This document shows positions 9,904 through 19,262 of a stretch of DNA of 23,673 bases, in pieces; positions within the stretch are counted from its first letter, which is position 1, and each line of letters starts with the position of its first letter. Both the position numbers and the translations under genes were made by a program. This stretch comes from Alistipes sp. (GTDB lineage Bacteria > Bacteroidota > Bacteroidia > Bacteroidales > Rikenellaceae). The notes below the pieces were generated by a model, which saw only the letters and a list, made by a program, of their open reading frames with translations, was not told where the DNA came from and did not search any database. The stretch covers positions 1 to 23,673 of the forward strand of contig VSOO01000004.1 of assembly GCA_009774895.1 (NCBI GenBank), given 5' to 3'.

Positions 9904-10380
9904 ATGAGAAAAGCTAAGCCTAAGAAGCGAATTCTACTTCCGGATCCGAAGTTCAACGATATCGAGGTAACCCGTTTCGTGAACAACCTCATGCTGGATG
10001 GTAAGAAGAGTATTGCCTATACCATTTTCTACGACTCGCTGGAGTTGGTAGGCAAGAAGATGAAGGATGCTGATAAATCTCCGCTGGAAATCTGGAAACA
10101 GGCCCTTGAGAATATCACACCCCAAGTCGAAGTGAAATCGAAACGAATCGGCGGTGCGACCTTCCAGGTTCCGATGGAGGTGCGGCCGGAACGCAAGATT
10201 TCTATTTCCATGAAGAACCTTGTCCTCTATTCGCGCAAGCGTGCCGGCAAAACGATGGCTGACAAACTCGCTGCCGAAATCGTCGATGCATACAACCAGC
10301 AGGGCGCAGCCTTCAAGCGCAAGGAGGAGATGCACCGCATGGCCGAGGCGAACAAGGCATTCGCACATTTCAGATTCTAA
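9904..10380 (+). CDS. rpsG: 30S ribosomal protein S7
   Basis: A 158-residue primary assembly protein of the 30S head that binds the 3' major domain of 16S rRNA near the E site. The family signature [20 protein letters not shown] lies near the N-terminus, [17 protein letters not shown] is central, and the typical end is [15 protein letters not shown]. The gap after rpsL is AT-rich with no terminator or promoter box, so it belongs to the same transcript. In E. coli S7 represses its own operon by binding the rpsL-rpsG spacer. Here that spacer is only 42 nt with no obvious helix, so I see no support for the same mechanism. Confidence 0.99.
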   Translation: MRKAKPKKRILLPDPKFNDIEVTRFVNNLMLDGKKSIAYTIFYDSLELVGKKMKDADKSPLEIWKQALENITPQVEVKSKRIGGATFQVPMEVRPERKISISMKNLVLYSRKRAGKTMADKLAAEIVDAYNQQGAAFKRKEEMHRMAEANKAFAHFRF

Positions 10381-10381
10381 C

Positions 10382-10386
10382 AGGAG
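10382..10386 (+). promoter_or_regulatory. Shine-Dalgarno-like site before fusA
   Basis: AGGAG lies just after the rpsG stop, 9 nt before the fusA ATG at 10396. It is not within coding sequence, unlike the similar sites before the histidine kinase and rplE. Most neighbouring genes have no such site. Confidence 0.45.
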
Positions 10387-10395
10387 ACGTTACAC

Positions 10396-12510
10396 ATGGC
10401 AACAAGAGACTTACACTACACGCGTAATATCGGTATCATGGCCCATATCGATGCCGGTAAGACGACCACGTCGGAACGTATCCTTTTCTATACGGGCAAG
10501 ACCCACAAGATCGGCGAGGTGCACGAGGGCGGCGCTACGATGGACTGGATGGTTCAGGAGCAGGAGCGCGGTATCACCATCACCTCGGCGGCTACCACCG
10601 CTTTCTGGCAGTACAAGGACAAGCAGTATCAGATCAACCTGATCGACACCCCGGGCCACGTGGACTTCACCGTGGAGGTGGAGCGTTCGCTGCGTGTGCT
10701 GGACGGTGCGATCGCCACGTTCTGTGCCGTAGGCGGCGTGGAGCCCCAGTCCGAGACCGTATGGCGCCAGGCCGACAAGTACAACGTTCCCCGCATCGGC
10801 TACGTCAATAAGATGGACCGCACGGGCGCCGACTTCTTCGCCGTATGCGCTCAGATCAAGAAGCACTTCGGCGCTACGGCGCTGCCGGTGGTGCTGCCGA
10901 TCGGTGCCGAGGACAAGTTCGAGGGTCTGATCGACCTTATATATAATAACGCGATCTACTACTTCGACGACAAGTCCGTGCGCGACAACTTCGAGCTGCG
11001 CGAGATTCCGGAGTCGATGAAGGCCGAGGCCGCCGAGTGGCGCGGCAAGCTCATCGAGGAGGTGGCCGCCACCGACGATGCGCTGATGGAGAAGTTCTTC
11101 GAGGATCCCGAGTCGATCACGCCGGAGGAGCTGCTCGCAGCCATCCGCAAGGCCACGATCTCGATGCAGATCGTGCCGATGCTCTGCGGTTCGTCGTTCC
11201 ACAACAAGGGCGTGCAGAAGCTGCTGGACTACACCATCGCGTTCCTGCCCTCGCCCATGGACGTTCCGGCCGTTACGGGTGTGAATCCCAAGACGGATCA
11301 GGAGGAGGTGCGTAAGTCGAGCGAGGACGAGCCCTTCTGCGGTCTGGCGTTCAAGATCGCTACCGACCCCTTCGTGGGCCGTCTGGCTTTCGTGCGCGTA
11401 TATTCGGGCAAGCTCGATGCGGGTTCGTATGTGCTGAACGCACGCAGCGGCAAGCGCGAGCGCATCAGCCGCATCTACCAGATGCACGCCAACAAGCAGA
11501 ATCCGATGGAGACCGTAGGTGCCGGCGACATTTGCGCGGCCGTAGGTTTCAAGGAGATTCACACGGGTGACACGCTCTGCGCCGAGGATCGTCCGATCGT
11601 GCTGGAGCAGATGACCTTCCCCGAGCCGGTGATCGGTCTGGCCGTTGAGCCCAAGACCCAGAAGGACCTCGACAAGCTCGGCATCGCACTCGCGAAGCTG
11701 GCCGAGGAGGACCCCACTTTCACCGTGCACACCGACGAGGATTCGGGCCAGACCGTCATCAGCGGTATGGGCGAGCTGCACCTCGACATCATCGTGGACC
11801 GTCTGCGTCGCGAGTTCGGCGTGGAGATCAACCAGGGCGCACCCCAGGTGAACTACAAGGAGGCCCTCACGCAGACCGTACAGCACCGCGAGGTGTTCAA
11901 GAAGCAGACCGGCGGTCGCGGTAAGTTCGCCGACATCATCTTCGAGATCGGTCCCGCCGAGGAAGGCAAGATGGGTCTTACGTTCGTCGATGAGGTCAAG
12001 GGCGGTAACATTCCCAAGGAGTTCATTCCTGCCGTGCAGAAGGGCTTCGAGTCGGCGATGGCGAACGGCGCACTGGCCGGTTACACCATGGACTCGATGA
12101 AGATCACCCTCAAGGACGGTTCGTTCCACCCCGTCGATTCCGACCAGCTGTCGTTCGAGATCGCGGCCCGCAACGGTTACCGCAATGCGGCTCCCAAGGC
12201 CGGTTCGGTCATCATGGAGCCCGTCATGGACGTGGAGGTCGTGACCCCCGAGGAGAACATGGGCGACATCATCGGCGACCTGAACAAGCGCCGCGGCCAG
12301 ATCACCGGCATGGAGTCGAAAGGCACCGCACGCGTGGTCAAGGCAAAGGTGCCCCTGTCAGAGATGTTCGGCTACGTGACCGTACTGCGTACGATTTCGT
12401 CGGGCCGCGCTACCTCGTCGATGGAGTTCTCGCACTACGAGGAGGTGCCCGCTAACCTCGCCAAGGAGATTATCGAGAAGGCAAGTGGTAAACGCAAGGA
12501 ATTAGAATAG
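10396..12510 (+). CDS. fusA: Elongation factor G
   Basis: A 704-residue translational GTPase that drives translocation and, with RRF, ribosome recycling. The GTPase motifs are AHIDAGKT (P-loop, 16-23), GITI (switch I, 59-62), DTPGH (switch II, 84-88) and NKMD (138-141). The G' insert, domain II, domain III ([20 protein letters not shown]) and domains IV-V ([20 protein letters not shown] through [17 protein letters not shown]) are complete. It follows rpsG by 15 nt and is followed by rpsJ after 9 nt. The tuf gene that follows fusA in E. coli is absent. It is the str-operon EF-G. A second diverged copy elsewhere is common in the phylum but cannot be judged here. Confidence 0.99.
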   Translation: MATRDLHYTRNIGIMAHIDAGKTTTSERILFYTGKTHKIGEVHEGGATMDWMVQEQERGITITSAATTAFWQYKDKQYQINLIDTPGHVDFTVEVERSLRVLDGAIATFCAVGGVEPQSETVWRQADKYNVPRIGYVNKMDRTGADFFAVCAQIKKHFGATALPVVLPIGAEDKFEGLIDLIYNNAIYYFDDKSVRDNFELREIPESMKAEAAEWRGKLIEEVAATDDALMEKFFEDPESITPEELLAAIRKATISMQIVPMLCGSSFHNKGVQKLLDYTIAFLPSPMDVPAVTGVNPKTDQEEVRKSSEDEPFCGLAFKIATDPFVGRLAFVRVYSGKLDAGSYVLNARSGKRERISRIYQMHANKQNPMETVGAGDICAAVGFKEIHTGDTLCAEDRPIVLEQMTFPEPVIGLAVEPKTQKDLDKLGIALAKLAEEDPTFTVHTDEDSGQTVISGMGELHLDIIVDRLRREFGVEINQGAPQVNYKEALTQTVQHREVFKKQTGGRGKFADIIFEIGPAEEGKMGLTFVDEVKGGNIPKEFIPAVQKGFESAMANGALAGYTMDSMKITLKDGSFHPVDSDQLSFEIAARNGYRNAAPKAGSVIMEPVMDVEVVTPEENMGDIIGDLNKRRGQITGMESKGTARVVKAKVPLSEMFGYVTVLRTISSGRATSSMEFSHYEEVPANLAKEIIEKASGKRKELE

Positions 12511-12519
12511 AAAAATCAT

Positions 12520-12825
12520 ATGAGCCAGAAAATCAGAATCAAATTGAAGTCGTTCGATCATAATCTCGTCGATAAGTCGGCCGAGAAGATCGTGAAGACC
12601 GTCAAGAGTACGGGTGCCGTGGTAAGCGGCCCCGTGCCCCTGCCCACGCACAAGCAGATCTTTACCGTGAACCGCTCGACCTTCGTGAACAAGAAGGCGC
12701 GCGAGCAGTTCCAGCTCTGCACGTTCAAGCGCATCCTCGACATCTATTCATCGACGCCCAAGACCATCGACGCGCTGATGAAACTCGAACTTCCCTCGGG
12801 TGTCGAGGTCGAGATCAAAGTCTGA
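12520..12825 (+). CDS. rpsJ: 30S ribosomal protein S10 (NusE)
   Basis: A 101-residue protein of the 30S head. As NusE it also pairs with NusB in antitermination and contacts NusG to link transcription and translation. The family core [19 protein letters not shown] (positions 37-55) with the following KKAREQFQ is unmistakable. It sits only 9 nt after fusA with no promoter between, so the S10 cluster is fused to the str cluster. The 60-nt spacer to rplC is AT-rich and contains no recognisable promoter box. Confidence 0.99.
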   Translation: MSQKIRIKLKSFDHNLVDKSAEKIVKTVKSTGAVVSGPVPLPTHKQIFTVNRSTFVNKKAREQFQLCTFKRILDIYSSTPKTIDALMKLELPSGVEVEIKV

Positions 12826-12885
12826 TCCGCGGCAGGAAACCCGAAGAAGATCACTTATTATAACAAACACGAAATTTGACACGAA

Positions 12886-13500
12886 ATGTCAGGACTTATT
12901 GGAAAGAAAATCGGAATGACTTCCGTTTACAGTGCCGAGGGTAAGAACATACCATGCACTGTCATTGAGGCTGGTCCGTGTGTAGTTACGCAAATCAAGA
13001 CCGTGGAGAAGGATGCTTACGAAGCGGTACAGATTGCCTATGACGACAAGAGTGAAAAGCACACCAGCAACAGTTTGTTAGGTCACTTCAAGAAGGCAGG
13101 CACCACGCCCAAGCGCAAGCTGGCGGAGTTCAAGGGCATGCCCGAAGTGAATCTCGGCGACACGCTCACCGTAGACCTCTTCACGGAGAACGACTGGGTG
13201 GACGTGACCGGCATCTCGAAAGGCAAGGGCTTCCAGGGTGTCGTGAAGCGTCACGGCTTCGGCGGCGTCGGCGGCCAGACCCACGGTCAGCACAACCGTC
13301 AGCGCAAGCCCGGTTCGCTCGGTGCGTCGTCGTATCCGTCGCGCGTATTCCCCGGCAAGCGTCTTCCGGGCCAGATGGGCGGCGAGCAGGTGAAGGTTCT
13401 GAACCTGAAAGTTTTGAAGGTTATTCCCGAAAGCAATCTGATCCTTGTGAAAGGCTCGATTCCCGGGGCAAAAGGTGCTTATTTAACAATTGAGAAGTAG
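12886..13500 (+). CDS. rplC: 50S ribosomal protein L3
   Basis: A 204-residue early-assembly protein whose long loop approaches the peptidyl transferase centre. It begins [20 protein letters not shown]. The conserved central loop includes [20 protein letters not shown] and the methylatable Gln region [20 protein letters not shown], then [20 protein letters not shown]. The N-terminal 60 codons are more A/T-rich than the rest, a pattern repeated across this operon. rplD starts 2 nt after the stop, favouring coupled translation. Confidence 0.99.
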   Translation: MSGLIGKKIGMTSVYSAEGKNIPCTVIEAGPCVVTQIKTVEKDAYEAVQIAYDDKSEKHTSNSLLGHFKKAGTTPKRKLAEFKGMPEVNLGDTLTVDLFTENDWVDVTGISKGKGFQGVVKRHGFGGVGGQTHGQHNRQRKPGSLGASSYPSRVFPGKRLPGQMGGEQVKVLNLKVLKVIPESNLILVKGSIPGAKGAYLTIEK

Positions 13501-13502
13501 TC

Positions 13503-14129
13503 ATGGAATTAGCTGTTTTTAACACACAAGGAAAAGAGACCGGTCGTAAGGTAGTTCTTTCGGACGCAGTCTTCGGCGTGGAGGCTAATGACCACGCTAT
13601 CTATCTCGACGTGAAGCAGTACCTGGCCGATCAGCGTCAGGGTACCCACAAGGCCAAGCAGCGCAACGAGGTTGCAGGTTCGACCCGCAAGCTCAAGCGT
13701 CAGAAGGGTACGGGCGGTGCTCGTGCGGGCAGCATCAAGTCGCCCCTGTTCCCGGGCGGCGGCCGCATCTTCGGTCCCGTGCCCCGCGATTACAGCTTCA
13801 AGCTCAACAAGAAGCTCAAGCAGCTGGCTCGCCGCAGCGCACTGACCTACAAGGCTCAGGCCGGTGCTATCAGCGTGGTGGAGCTGCTGTCGCTCGAGGC
13901 ACCCAAGACCAAGGCCGTGGTGGCCATGGCCGAGGCGCTGAAGGTTTCGGACAAGAAGGTGCTGCTCGTGCTGCCCGAAGGCAATGCGAACCTCCAGCTT
14001 TCGTGCCGCAACCTGCCCTATGTGAAGCCGGTGCTGGCTCAGAATCTCTGCACTTACGACGTGATGAACGCTTCGGCGATCGTGATGGTCGAGGGCGCCG
14101 AGAATGTTTTGAACACCATGTTAGCTTAA
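13503..14129 (+). CDS. rplD: 50S ribosomal protein L4
   Basis: A 208-residue protein whose extended loop lines the nascent-peptide exit tunnel beside L22. The loop is visible at about 60-100 ([20 protein letters not shown] then [18 protein letters not shown]). The C-terminal globular part has the usual [20 protein letters not shown]. The start is 2 nt from the end of rplC. E. coli L4 autoregulates its operon through a leader upstream of rpsJ. No comparable leader exists here because rpsJ directly follows fusA. Confidence 0.99.
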   Translation: MELAVFNTQGKETGRKVVLSDAVFGVEANDHAIYLDVKQYLADQRQGTHKAKQRNEVAGSTRKLKRQKGTGGARAGSIKSPLFPGGGRIFGPVPRDYSFKLNKKLKQLARRSALTYKAQAGAISVVELLSLEAPKTKAVVAMAEALKVSDKKVLLVLPEGNANLQLSCRNLPYVKPVLAQNLCTYDVMNASAIVMVEGAENVLNTMLA

Positions 14130-14144
14130 AATACGCAGTACAAG

Positions 14145-14435
14145 ATGGAAATTATTATTAAGCCGGTTTTGACCGAGAAAATGACGATTCAGGGCGATAA
14201 GTTGAATCGCTACGGTTTTATCGTGGACGTGAAAGCTAACAAGCTCCAGATCCGGAACGCCGTGGAGCAGATGTACAACGTTGTCGTGACCGACGTGAAC
14301 ACGGCGAACTACATGGGCAAACTCAAGAGCCGCTACACCAAGGCCGGACTGCTTGAGGGCCGCACCAACAACTTCAAGAAGGCGATCGTCACCTTGAAGG
14401 AAGGAGACAAGATAGATTTTTACAGTAATATCTAA
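14145..14435 (+). CDS. rplW: 50S ribosomal protein L23
   Basis: A 96-residue protein at the tunnel exit, the docking site for trigger factor and SRP. It begins [16 protein letters not shown], the typical IIKPVLTEK family start, with [20 protein letters not shown] in the middle. Glu and basic residues in the [18 protein letters not shown] segment match the exit-site loop. Its spacing is 15 nt from rplD and 5 nt to rplB. Confidence 0.98.
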   Translation: MEIIIKPVLTEKMTIQGDKLNRYGFIVDVKANKLQIRNAVEQMYNVVVTDVNTANYMGKLKSRYTKAGLLEGRTNNFKKAIVTLKEGDKIDFYSNI

Positions 14436-14440
14436 CGAAG

Positions 14441-15265
14441 ATGGCAGTAAGAAAGTTTAAACCTGTAACTGCAGGTACGAGACATAAGATTATCGGTACG
14501 TTCGAGGAGATCACCAAGAGCACTCCCGAGAAGTCGTTGCTCGCTCCCAAAAAGAGCACGGGCGGCCGCAACAATACCGGTAAGATGACGATGCGTTACA
14601 TCGGCGGCGGTCACAAGCAGATGTACCGTATGATCGACTTCCGACGTTCGAAGGACGGCATCGCCGCCACTGTGAAATCTATCGAGTACGATCCCAATCG
14701 TACCGCACGTATTGCACTCCTGGTTTATGCCGACGGCGTGAAGAGCTACATCATCGCACCGAACGGCCTCCAGGTGGGTCAGACCGTAATGAGCGGCACC
14801 GGTGTCGCTCCCGAGGTGGGCAACACGCTCTTCCTGAGCGAGATTCCGCTGGGTACGGTGATCCACAACATCGAACTCTACCCGGGCCAGGGCGCCGCGA
14901 TGGCGCGTTCGGCCGGCTCGTATGCTCAGCTTCTGGCGCGTGAGGGCAAATTCGCCATCATCAAGCTGCCTTCAGGCGAGACTCGTATGGTACTCGTAAC
15001 TTGCCGCGCCACGGTAGGTGTGGTTTCGAACATCGACCACAACCTCGAAAGCGCCGGTAAAGCCGGCCGCGAGCGCTGGCTCGGTCGTCGTCCCCGCAAC
15101 CGCGGCGTAGTGATGAACCCGGTGGATCACCCGATGGGTGGTGGCGAAGGCCGTGCTTCCGGTGGTCATCCCCGTTCGCGCAAGGGTCTGCTTGCCAAGG
15201 GTTACAAGACGCGTAATCCGAAGAAGACGACCTCGAAGTTTATTATTTCCCGTAAGAAAAAATAA
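14441..15265 (+). CDS. rplB: 50S ribosomal protein L2
   Basis: A 274-residue protein of the subunit interface, required for subunit joining and peptidyl transferase assembly. The N-terminal OB-like region ([20 protein letters not shown]) and the SH3-like region ([20 protein letters not shown]) are followed by the conserved C-terminal loop [18 protein letters not shown]. That loop carries the family's functionally important His, and the protein ends in the basic tail FIISRKKK. The order rplW-rplB-rpsS is canonical, with gaps of 5 and 15 nt. Confidence 0.99.
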   Translation: MAVRKFKPVTAGTRHKIIGTFEEITKSTPEKSLLAPKKSTGGRNNTGKMTMRYIGGGHKQMYRMIDFRRSKDGIAATVKSIEYDPNRTARIALLVYADGVKSYIIAPNGLQVGQTVMSGTGVAPEVGNTLFLSEIPLGTVIHNIELYPGQGAAMARSAGSYAQLLAREGKFAIIKLPSGETRMVLVTCRATVGVVSNIDHNLESAGKAGRERWLGRRPRNRGVVMNPVDHPMGGGEGRASGGHPRSRKGLLAKGYKTRNPKKTTSKFIISRKKK

Positions 15266-15280
15266 TTAAAAGAGTACATA

Positions 15281-15550
15281 ATGAGCCGTTCATTAAAAAA
15301 AGGACCATTCATTGATCCCAAGCTGGAGGCGAAAGTCGTAGCACAGGCCGAGAGCAACAAGAAATCGGTCATCAAGACGTGGTCGCGAGCAAGTATGATT
15401 TCGCCTGATTTCGTAGGTCAGACGATCGCTGTTCACAACGGAAACAAGTTTATTCCGGTGTACGTAACTGAGAATATGGTAGGTCACAAACTCGGCGAGT
15501 TCGCACCCACCCGTACATTCCGTGGTCACAGTGGTAACAAGAAAAAATAG
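15281..15550 (+). CDS. rpsS: 30S ribosomal protein S19
   Basis: An 89-residue 30S head protein that contacts the A-site tRNA region and forms a complex with S13. It begins [19 protein letters not shown] and contains the signature [20 protein letters not shown] followed by [10 protein letters not shown]. The length is typical. The start context (GAGTACATA before ATG) has no Shine-Dalgarno site. rplV follows after 7 nt. Confidence 0.99.
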   Translation: MSRSLKKGPFIDPKLEAKVVAQAESNKKSVIKTWSRASMISPDFVGQTIAVHNGNKFIPVYVTENMVGHKLGEFAPTRTFRGHSGNKKK

Positions 15551-15557
15551 GTAGAAA

Positions 15558-15968
15558 ATGGGTGCAAGAAAAGCAATAAGAGCCGAGAAACTGAAGGCTG
15601 AGAAGAAGCAGAAGGCAATCGCCATCATGCGCGACTGCCCCACCTCGCCCCGCAAGATGCGCCTGGTGGCCGACATCATCCGCGGTGTGGAGATCAACAA
15701 GGCGCTGGGTATCCTCCGTTATTCGAAGAAGGAGGCGTCGATCCGCATGGAGAAACTGCTCCGTTCGGCGATCGCCAACTGGGAGGCCAAGCACGAGACC
15801 GAACGTCTGGAGGACACGATGCTCTGCGTCAAGGAGGTGTTCGTGGACGGCGGCCGCATGCTCAAGCGCATTCAGGCTGCGCCGCAGGGCCGTGCGCACC
15901 GCATTCGGAAGCGTTCGAACCACGTGACGATCGTAGTAGACAAAATGGTAACCGAAGAAAAGAAGTAA
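15558..15968 (+). CDS. rplV: 50S ribosomal protein L22
   Basis: A 136-residue protein whose long beta-hairpin lines the exit tunnel next to L4, where macrolide-resistance changes occur in other bacteria. The conserved [14 protein letters not shown] helix start is at about 30-43. The hairpin [20 protein letters not shown] then RSNHVTIVV is intact near the C-terminus, with no obvious duplication or deletion. It lies 7 nt after rpsS and 4 nt before rpsC. Confidence 0.99.
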   Translation: MGARKAIRAEKLKAEKKQKAIAIMRDCPTSPRKMRLVADIIRGVEINKALGILRYSKKEASIRMEKLLRSAIANWEAKHETERLEDTMLCVKEVFVDGGRMLKRIQAAPQGRAHRIRKRSNHVTIVVDKMVTEEKK

Positions 15969-15972
15969 TCAA

Positions 15973-16713
15973 ATGGGACAGAAAGTAAATCCGATAGCAA
16001 ATCGTCTTGGCATCATCCGCGGTTGGGATTCCAACTGGTACGGCGGCAAGGATTTTTCCGACAAGCTGGTCGAGGACGCCAAGATTCGTAAGTATCTGAA
16101 TGTCCGTTTGGCCAAGGCGAGCATCTCGAAGATCATCATCGAGCGCACGCTCAAGTTGGTGACCGTTACCATTTCGACGGCCCGTCCGGGCATCATCATC
16201 GGCAAGGGCGGCCAGGAGGTGGACAAACTCAAGGAGGAGCTGAAGAAGCTCACCGGCAAGGAGGTTCAGATCAACATCTTCGAGGTGAAGCGTCCCGAAG
16301 TCGATGCCGTGATCGTGGGTCAGAACATCGCCCGCCAGCTCGAGGGCCGCGTGTCGTTCCGCCGCGCCGTGAAGACGTCGGTGGCATCGACGATGCGCAT
16401 GGGTGCCGAGGGCATCAAGATCCAGGTGTCGGGTCGCGTGGGCGGCGCCGAGATGGCGCGCAGCGAAACGGTCAAGGAGGGTCGTATTCCGCTGCATACG
16501 TTCCGTGCGGACGTAGACTACTGCCTGACGGAGGCGCTCACGAAGGTGGGTATTCTCGGTGTGAAGGTGTGGATCTGCCACGGTACGGTATACGGCAAGC
16601 GCGACCTGTTCGAAATCGCAGGCGCTTCGGCGCAGGCTCCCTCGGGACAGCGCGACGACCGTCGTCCGCGCGGTGACCGTCGCGGCCCCAAACGTCGCAG
16701 CAATAACAAGTAA
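15973..16713 (+). CDS. rpsC: 30S ribosomal protein S3
   Basis: A 246-residue protein at the mRNA entry channel with helicase-related Arg/Lys residues. It begins [20 protein letters not shown]. The KH domain carries the GXXG motif in [14 protein letters not shown] (GKGG at 77-80). The C-terminal domain includes [20 protein letters not shown] and [20 protein letters not shown]. The last 25 or so residues are an Arg/Asp-rich basic tail ([20 protein letters not shown]) that makes it longer than the 233-residue E. coli protein. rplP follows after 28 nt. Confidence 0.99.
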   Translation: MGQKVNPIANRLGIIRGWDSNWYGGKDFSDKLVEDAKIRKYLNVRLAKASISKIIIERTLKLVTVTISTARPGIIIGKGGQEVDKLKEELKKLTGKEVQINIFEVKRPEVDAVIVGQNIARQLEGRVSFRRAVKTSVASTMRMGAEGIKIQVSGRVGGAEMARSETVKEGRIPLHTFRADVDYCLTEALTKVGILGVKVWICHGTVYGKRDLFEIAGASAQAPSGQRDDRRPRGDRRGPKRRSNNK

Positions 16714-16741
16714 GTGTAGGACCTTTTAAAGCAAAACGAAA

Positions 16742-17170
16742 ATGTTACAGCCAAAAAAGACCAAATTTAGAAGAATGCAGAAGGGCCGTATGAAAGGTTT
16801 AGCTCAGAGAGGTAACCAGCTTGCATACGGATCGTTCGCAATCAAAGCACTTGAGTCTTCCTGGATCACCGGTCGTCAGATCGAGGCTGCGCGTCAGGCG
16901 ATCACGCGTTACATGAAGCGCGAGGGTCAGCTCTGGATCCGCATCTTCCCCGATAAACCGATCACGAAGAAGCCCGCCGAGGTGCGTATGGGTAAGGGTA
17001 AGGGTAATCCGGAAGGATTCGTGGCCCCCGTTACTCCCGGCCGCATTCTGTTCGAGGCAGAGGGTGTGCCCCTGGCAATCGCTCAGGAAGCATTGCGTCT
17101 GGGTGCGCAGAAGCTGCCCATTACGACCAAGTTTATTGTACGACGTGACTACGTCGAAACTTCAATCTAA
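16742..17170 (+). CDS. rplP: 50S ribosomal protein L16
   Basis: A 142-residue protein near the A site and the central protuberance. It begins [19 protein letters not shown]. The functional loop [20 protein letters not shown] (about 80-99) is fully conserved, including the Arg that is hydroxylated in some bacteria. It ends [19 protein letters not shown]. The 28-nt spacer from rpsC is AT-rich without a promoter box. rpmC follows after 12 nt. Confidence 0.99.
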   Translation: MLQPKKTKFRRMQKGRMKGLAQRGNQLAYGSFAIKALESSWITGRQIEAARQAITRYMKREGQLWIRIFPDKPITKKPAEVRMGKGKGNPEGFVAPVTPGRILFEAEGVPLAIAQEALRLGAQKLPITTKFIVRRDYVETSI

Positions 17171-17182
17171 GAAGAACGCAAG

Positions 17183-17377
17183 ATGAAAAGTGCAGAAATC
17201 AAGGATATGCCGTTGAAGGACCTGCAGGAGCGCATCGAGAGCGAAAAGGCGCAGCTCGCGCAGCTGAAGGTGCAGCACGCGGTGTCCCCCATCGAGAATC
17301 CTTCCGTAATCAAAAAGAGCCGCAGAGACATAGCACGCATGCTGACAATCCTGCGTCAGAGAAACCCTAAATGTTAA
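17183..17377 (+). CDS. rpmC: 50S ribosomal protein L29
   Basis: A 64-residue, two-helix protein at the tunnel exit beside L23. It has the usual form: [20 protein letters not shown], then a Gln/Leu-rich helix, the [19 protein letters not shown] segment (here [20 protein letters not shown]), and a short tail QRNPKC. Its stop lies 8 nt before the preferred rpsQ start. Confidence 0.97.
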   Translation: MKSAEIKDMPLKDLQERIESEKAQLAQLKVQHAVSPIENPSVIKKSRRDIARMLTILRQRNPKC

Positions 17378-17385
17378 TTACCACT

Positions 17386-17640
17386 ATGGAAAGAAATCTT
17401 AGAAAAGAGCGTATTGGGGTGGTTGTCAGCAACAAAATGGAGAAAACCATCGTGGTTGCAGTGGCCCGCAAGGTAAAGCATCCGATCTATGGCAAGTTCG
17501 TGAACAAGACCACGAAGTTCGTGGCCGAGTGTCTGGACGAGAGCTGCAAGGAGGGTGATACCGTGCGTATCATGGAGACCCGCCCGCTGAGCAAAACGAA
17601 GCGTTGGAGATTAGTACAAATCATTGAAAGAGCGAAGTAG
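17386..17640 (+). CDS. rpsQ: 30S ribosomal protein S17
   Basis: An 84-residue OB-fold protein that binds the 5' domain of 16S rRNA early in assembly. The core [36 protein letters not shown] and [20 protein letters not shown] is clear. I chose the ATG at 17386 ([11 protein letters not shown]). An in-frame ATG at 17371 would add five residues and overlap rpmC by 7 nt, and the family normally begins at the shorter form. rplN begins 2 nt after the stop. Confidence 0.97.
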   Translation: MERNLRKERIGVVVSNKMEKTIVVAVARKVKHPIYGKFVNKTTKFVAECLDESCKEGDTVRIMETRPLSKTKRWRLVQIIERAK

Positions 17641-17642
17641 TT

Positions 17643-18008
17643 ATGATACAGCAAGAAAGTAGACTTGTAGTGGCCGACAACAGCGGTGCGAAGGAGGTGC
17701 TTTGCATTCGTGTGCTCGGCGGCACGAAGCGTCGCTATGCTTCGATCGGCGACAAGATCGTGGTGGCCGTCAAGAGCGCTTCCCCTTCGGGTGACGTGAA
17801 GAAGGGCGCCGTGTCGAAAGCGGTCGTTGTCCGGACGACGAAGGAAATCCGGCGTGCCAACGGTTCGTACATTCGTTTCGACGACAACGCCGTGGTACTC
17901 CTTAACAACCAGGGTGAGATGCGCGGTACTCGTATCTTCGGTCCCGTAGCCCGCGAGCTGCGCGACCAGTATATGAAGATCATCTCGCTTGCACCCGAAG
18001 TATTGTAA
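17643..18008 (+). CDS. rplN: 50S ribosomal protein L14
   Basis: A 121-residue beta-barrel protein at the subunit interface, the binding site of the silencing factor RsfS in other bacteria. The sequence begins [20 protein letters not shown], has the signature [20 protein letters not shown] and ends [18 protein letters not shown]. It starts the spc-type cluster, but the 2-nt spacing from rpsQ means no separate promoter. Confidence 0.99.
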   Translation: MIQQESRLVVADNSGAKEVLCIRVLGGTKRRYASIGDKIVVAVKSASPSGDVKKGAVSKAVVVRTTKEIRRANGSYIRFDDNAVVLLNNQGEMRGTRIFGPVARELRDQYMKIISLAPEVL

Positions 18009-18028
18009 ATCAAAAACACATTTCGGAT

Positions 18029-18352
18029 ATGTCAGTGAAATTACATATTAAGAAAGGGGATATGGTTTACGTCATCGCGGGCGACAACAAGGGCCAGCAG
18101 GGCAAAGTCCTGCGTGTGGATGCTCAGAAGCAGCGCGCAATCGTCGAGGGCGTAAACATCTGCAAGAAGGCTACGAAGCCCAATGCGCAGAATCCCCAGG
18201 GCGGCATCGTCGAGAAAGAGGCGCCCATCCACATCTCCAACTTGCAGGTCCTCGACCCCAAGAGCGGCAAGCCCACGCGCATCGGCCGCAAGGAGAATGC
18301 AGAAGGTAAATTAGTTCGTTACGCTAAAAAGTCAGGGGAGGAGATCAAATAA
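18029..18352 (+). CDS. rplX: 50S ribosomal protein L24
   Basis: A 107-residue assembly-initiator protein binding the 5' end of 23S rRNA. The KOW motif is visible as [20 protein letters not shown] (about 8-27), followed by [20 protein letters not shown] and a basic C-terminus. Its stop shares one base with the rplE start (TAATG). Its last coding bases form a strong Shine-Dalgarno-like stretch for rplE, which suggests translational coupling. Confidence 0.99.
   Translation: MSVKLHIKKGDMVYVIAGDNKGQQGKVLRVDAQKQRAIVEGVNICKKATKPNAQNPQGGIVEKEAPIHISNLQVLDPKSGKPTRIGRKENAEGKLVRYAKKSGEEIK
18335..18343 (+). promoter_or_regulatory. Shine-Dalgarno-like site for rplE inside rplX
   Basis: GGGGAGGAG ends 8 nt before the rplE ATG (18352-18354). 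It encodes Gly-Glu-Glu of the L24 C-terminus, so it may be codon-driven, but it is the strongest such site in the ribosomal cluster and sits at a one-base stop/start overlap. Confidence 0.5.
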
Positions 18353-18909
18353 TGGCATACGTACCTACACTCAAGACACAGTATAAGGAGCAGATCATTG
18401 CCACCCTTATGAAGGAGTTCGGTTACTCGAGCGTCATGCAGTGCCCGAAACTCGAAAAGATTGTCATCAATCAGGGTATGGGTCAGGCCGTTGCCGACAA
18501 GAAGCTGATCGACGTGGCCCAGGAGGAGCTGACGAAGATCACCGGACAGAAGGCCGTGCAGACCCGTTCGCGCAAGGACATCTCGAACTTCAAGCTGCGT
18601 AAGGGCATGCCCATCGGCGTGCGCGTGACGCTGCGCGATACGAAGATGTACGAGTTCCTGGAGCGTCTGATCGCCGTGGCGCTGCCGCGCATCCGCGACT
18701 TCAAGGGCATCAACGAGAAGTTCGACGGCCAGGGCAACTACACGCTGGGCATCACCGAGCAGATCATCTTCCCGGAGATCGACATCGACAAGATCACGAA
18801 GATCTTCGGCATGGAGATCACGTTCGTCACGACGGCCAAAACCGACGAGGAGGCTTATGCGCTCCTGCGTGAGTTCGGTCTTCCTTTCAAGAATGCTAAA
18901 AAGAACTAA
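18352..18909 (+). CDS. rplE: 50S ribosomal protein L5
   Basis: A 185-residue protein of the central protuberance that binds 5S rRNA and touches the P-site tRNA. The signature segment is [20 protein letters not shown] (about 30-49), then [20 protein letters not shown] and [20 protein letters not shown]. The start overlaps the rplX stop as TAATG. Only 3 nt separate it from rpsN. In E. coli the spc operon is repressed by S8 binding inside the rplE mRNA, and I did not detect that helix here. Confidence 0.99.
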   Translation: MAYVPTLKTQYKEQIIATLMKEFGYSSVMQCPKLEKIVINQGMGQAVADKKLIDVAQEELTKITGQKAVQTRSRKDISNFKLRKGMPIGVRVTLRDTKMYEFLERLIAVALPRIRDFKGINEKFDGQGNYTLGITEQIIFPEIDIDKITKIFGMEITFVTTAKTDEEAYALLREFGLPFKNAKKN

Positions 18910-18912
18910 GCG

Positions 18913-19209
18913 ATGGCAAAAGAGTCAATGAAAGCACGCGAGGTGAAGCGTGAAAAGCTCGCGAACCGTTATGCGCACAAGCGCGAGGAGATCGCTGCGA
19001 AGCTCAAGAGCGGTGAGATCGACCACGAGGAGGCATGGATCGCCCTGTCGAAACTGCCCCGCAACTCGAATCCCATCCGCCAGCACAACCGCTGCAAGCT
19101 GACGGGTCGTCCGAAGGGCTACATGCGTCTGTTCGGCATCAGCCGTATCCAGTTCCGCGAGATGGCCTCGAAGGGTCTGATCCCCGGCGTGAAGAAAGCA
19201 AGCTGGTAG
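18913..19209 (+). CDS. rpsN: 30S ribosomal protein S14 (zinc-independent type)
   Basis: A 98-residue protein of the 30S head. The C-terminal signature is intact ([20 protein letters not shown] then [20 protein letters not shown]). There is a single Cys (in NRCKLTG) and no CxxC pairs, so this is the longer zinc-independent C- form. It is the last gene before a strong terminator and a 960-bp gene-free island. In most bacteria rpsH would follow within a few tens of bases. Confidence 0.99.
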   Translation: MAKESMKAREVKREKLANRYAHKREEIAAKLKSGEIDHEEAWIALSKLPRNSNPIRQHNRCKLTGRPKGYMRLFGISRIQFREMASKGLIPGVKKASW

Positions 19210-19219
19210 ATCGCTATCG

Positions 19220-19258
19220 GACCGACATGCCCCGAACGGGCGCGTGTCGGTCTTTTTT
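19220..19258 (+). terminator. Intrinsic terminator after rpsN
   Basis: A perfect 8-bp stem GACCGACA (19220-19227) / TGTCGGTC (19245-19252) is followed at once by TTTTTT (19253-19258). An inner GCCC/GGGC pairing (19229-19232 with 19238-19241) can extend it. It begins 10 nt after the rpsN stop and would end the upstream ribosomal transcript. No T-run follows on the minus strand, so it acts in the plus direction. Confidence 0.92.
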
Positions 19259-19262
19259 CGAC

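Noticed and set aside
12511..12519. Loss of tuf between fusA and rpsJ
   Set aside because: Absence of tuf at this place is, to my knowledge, normal for Bacteroidota, so it is not a deletion worth reporting.
12826..12885. Internal promoter before rplC
   Set aside because: The 60-nt spacer is AT-rich and contains AAATTTGAC, but lacks the TA of the TAnnTTTG box at the right position.
17371..17385. Earlier start of rpsQ at 17371
   Set aside because: It would overlap rpmC and add five residues (MLITT) not typical of S17. The ATG at 17386 matches the family start.
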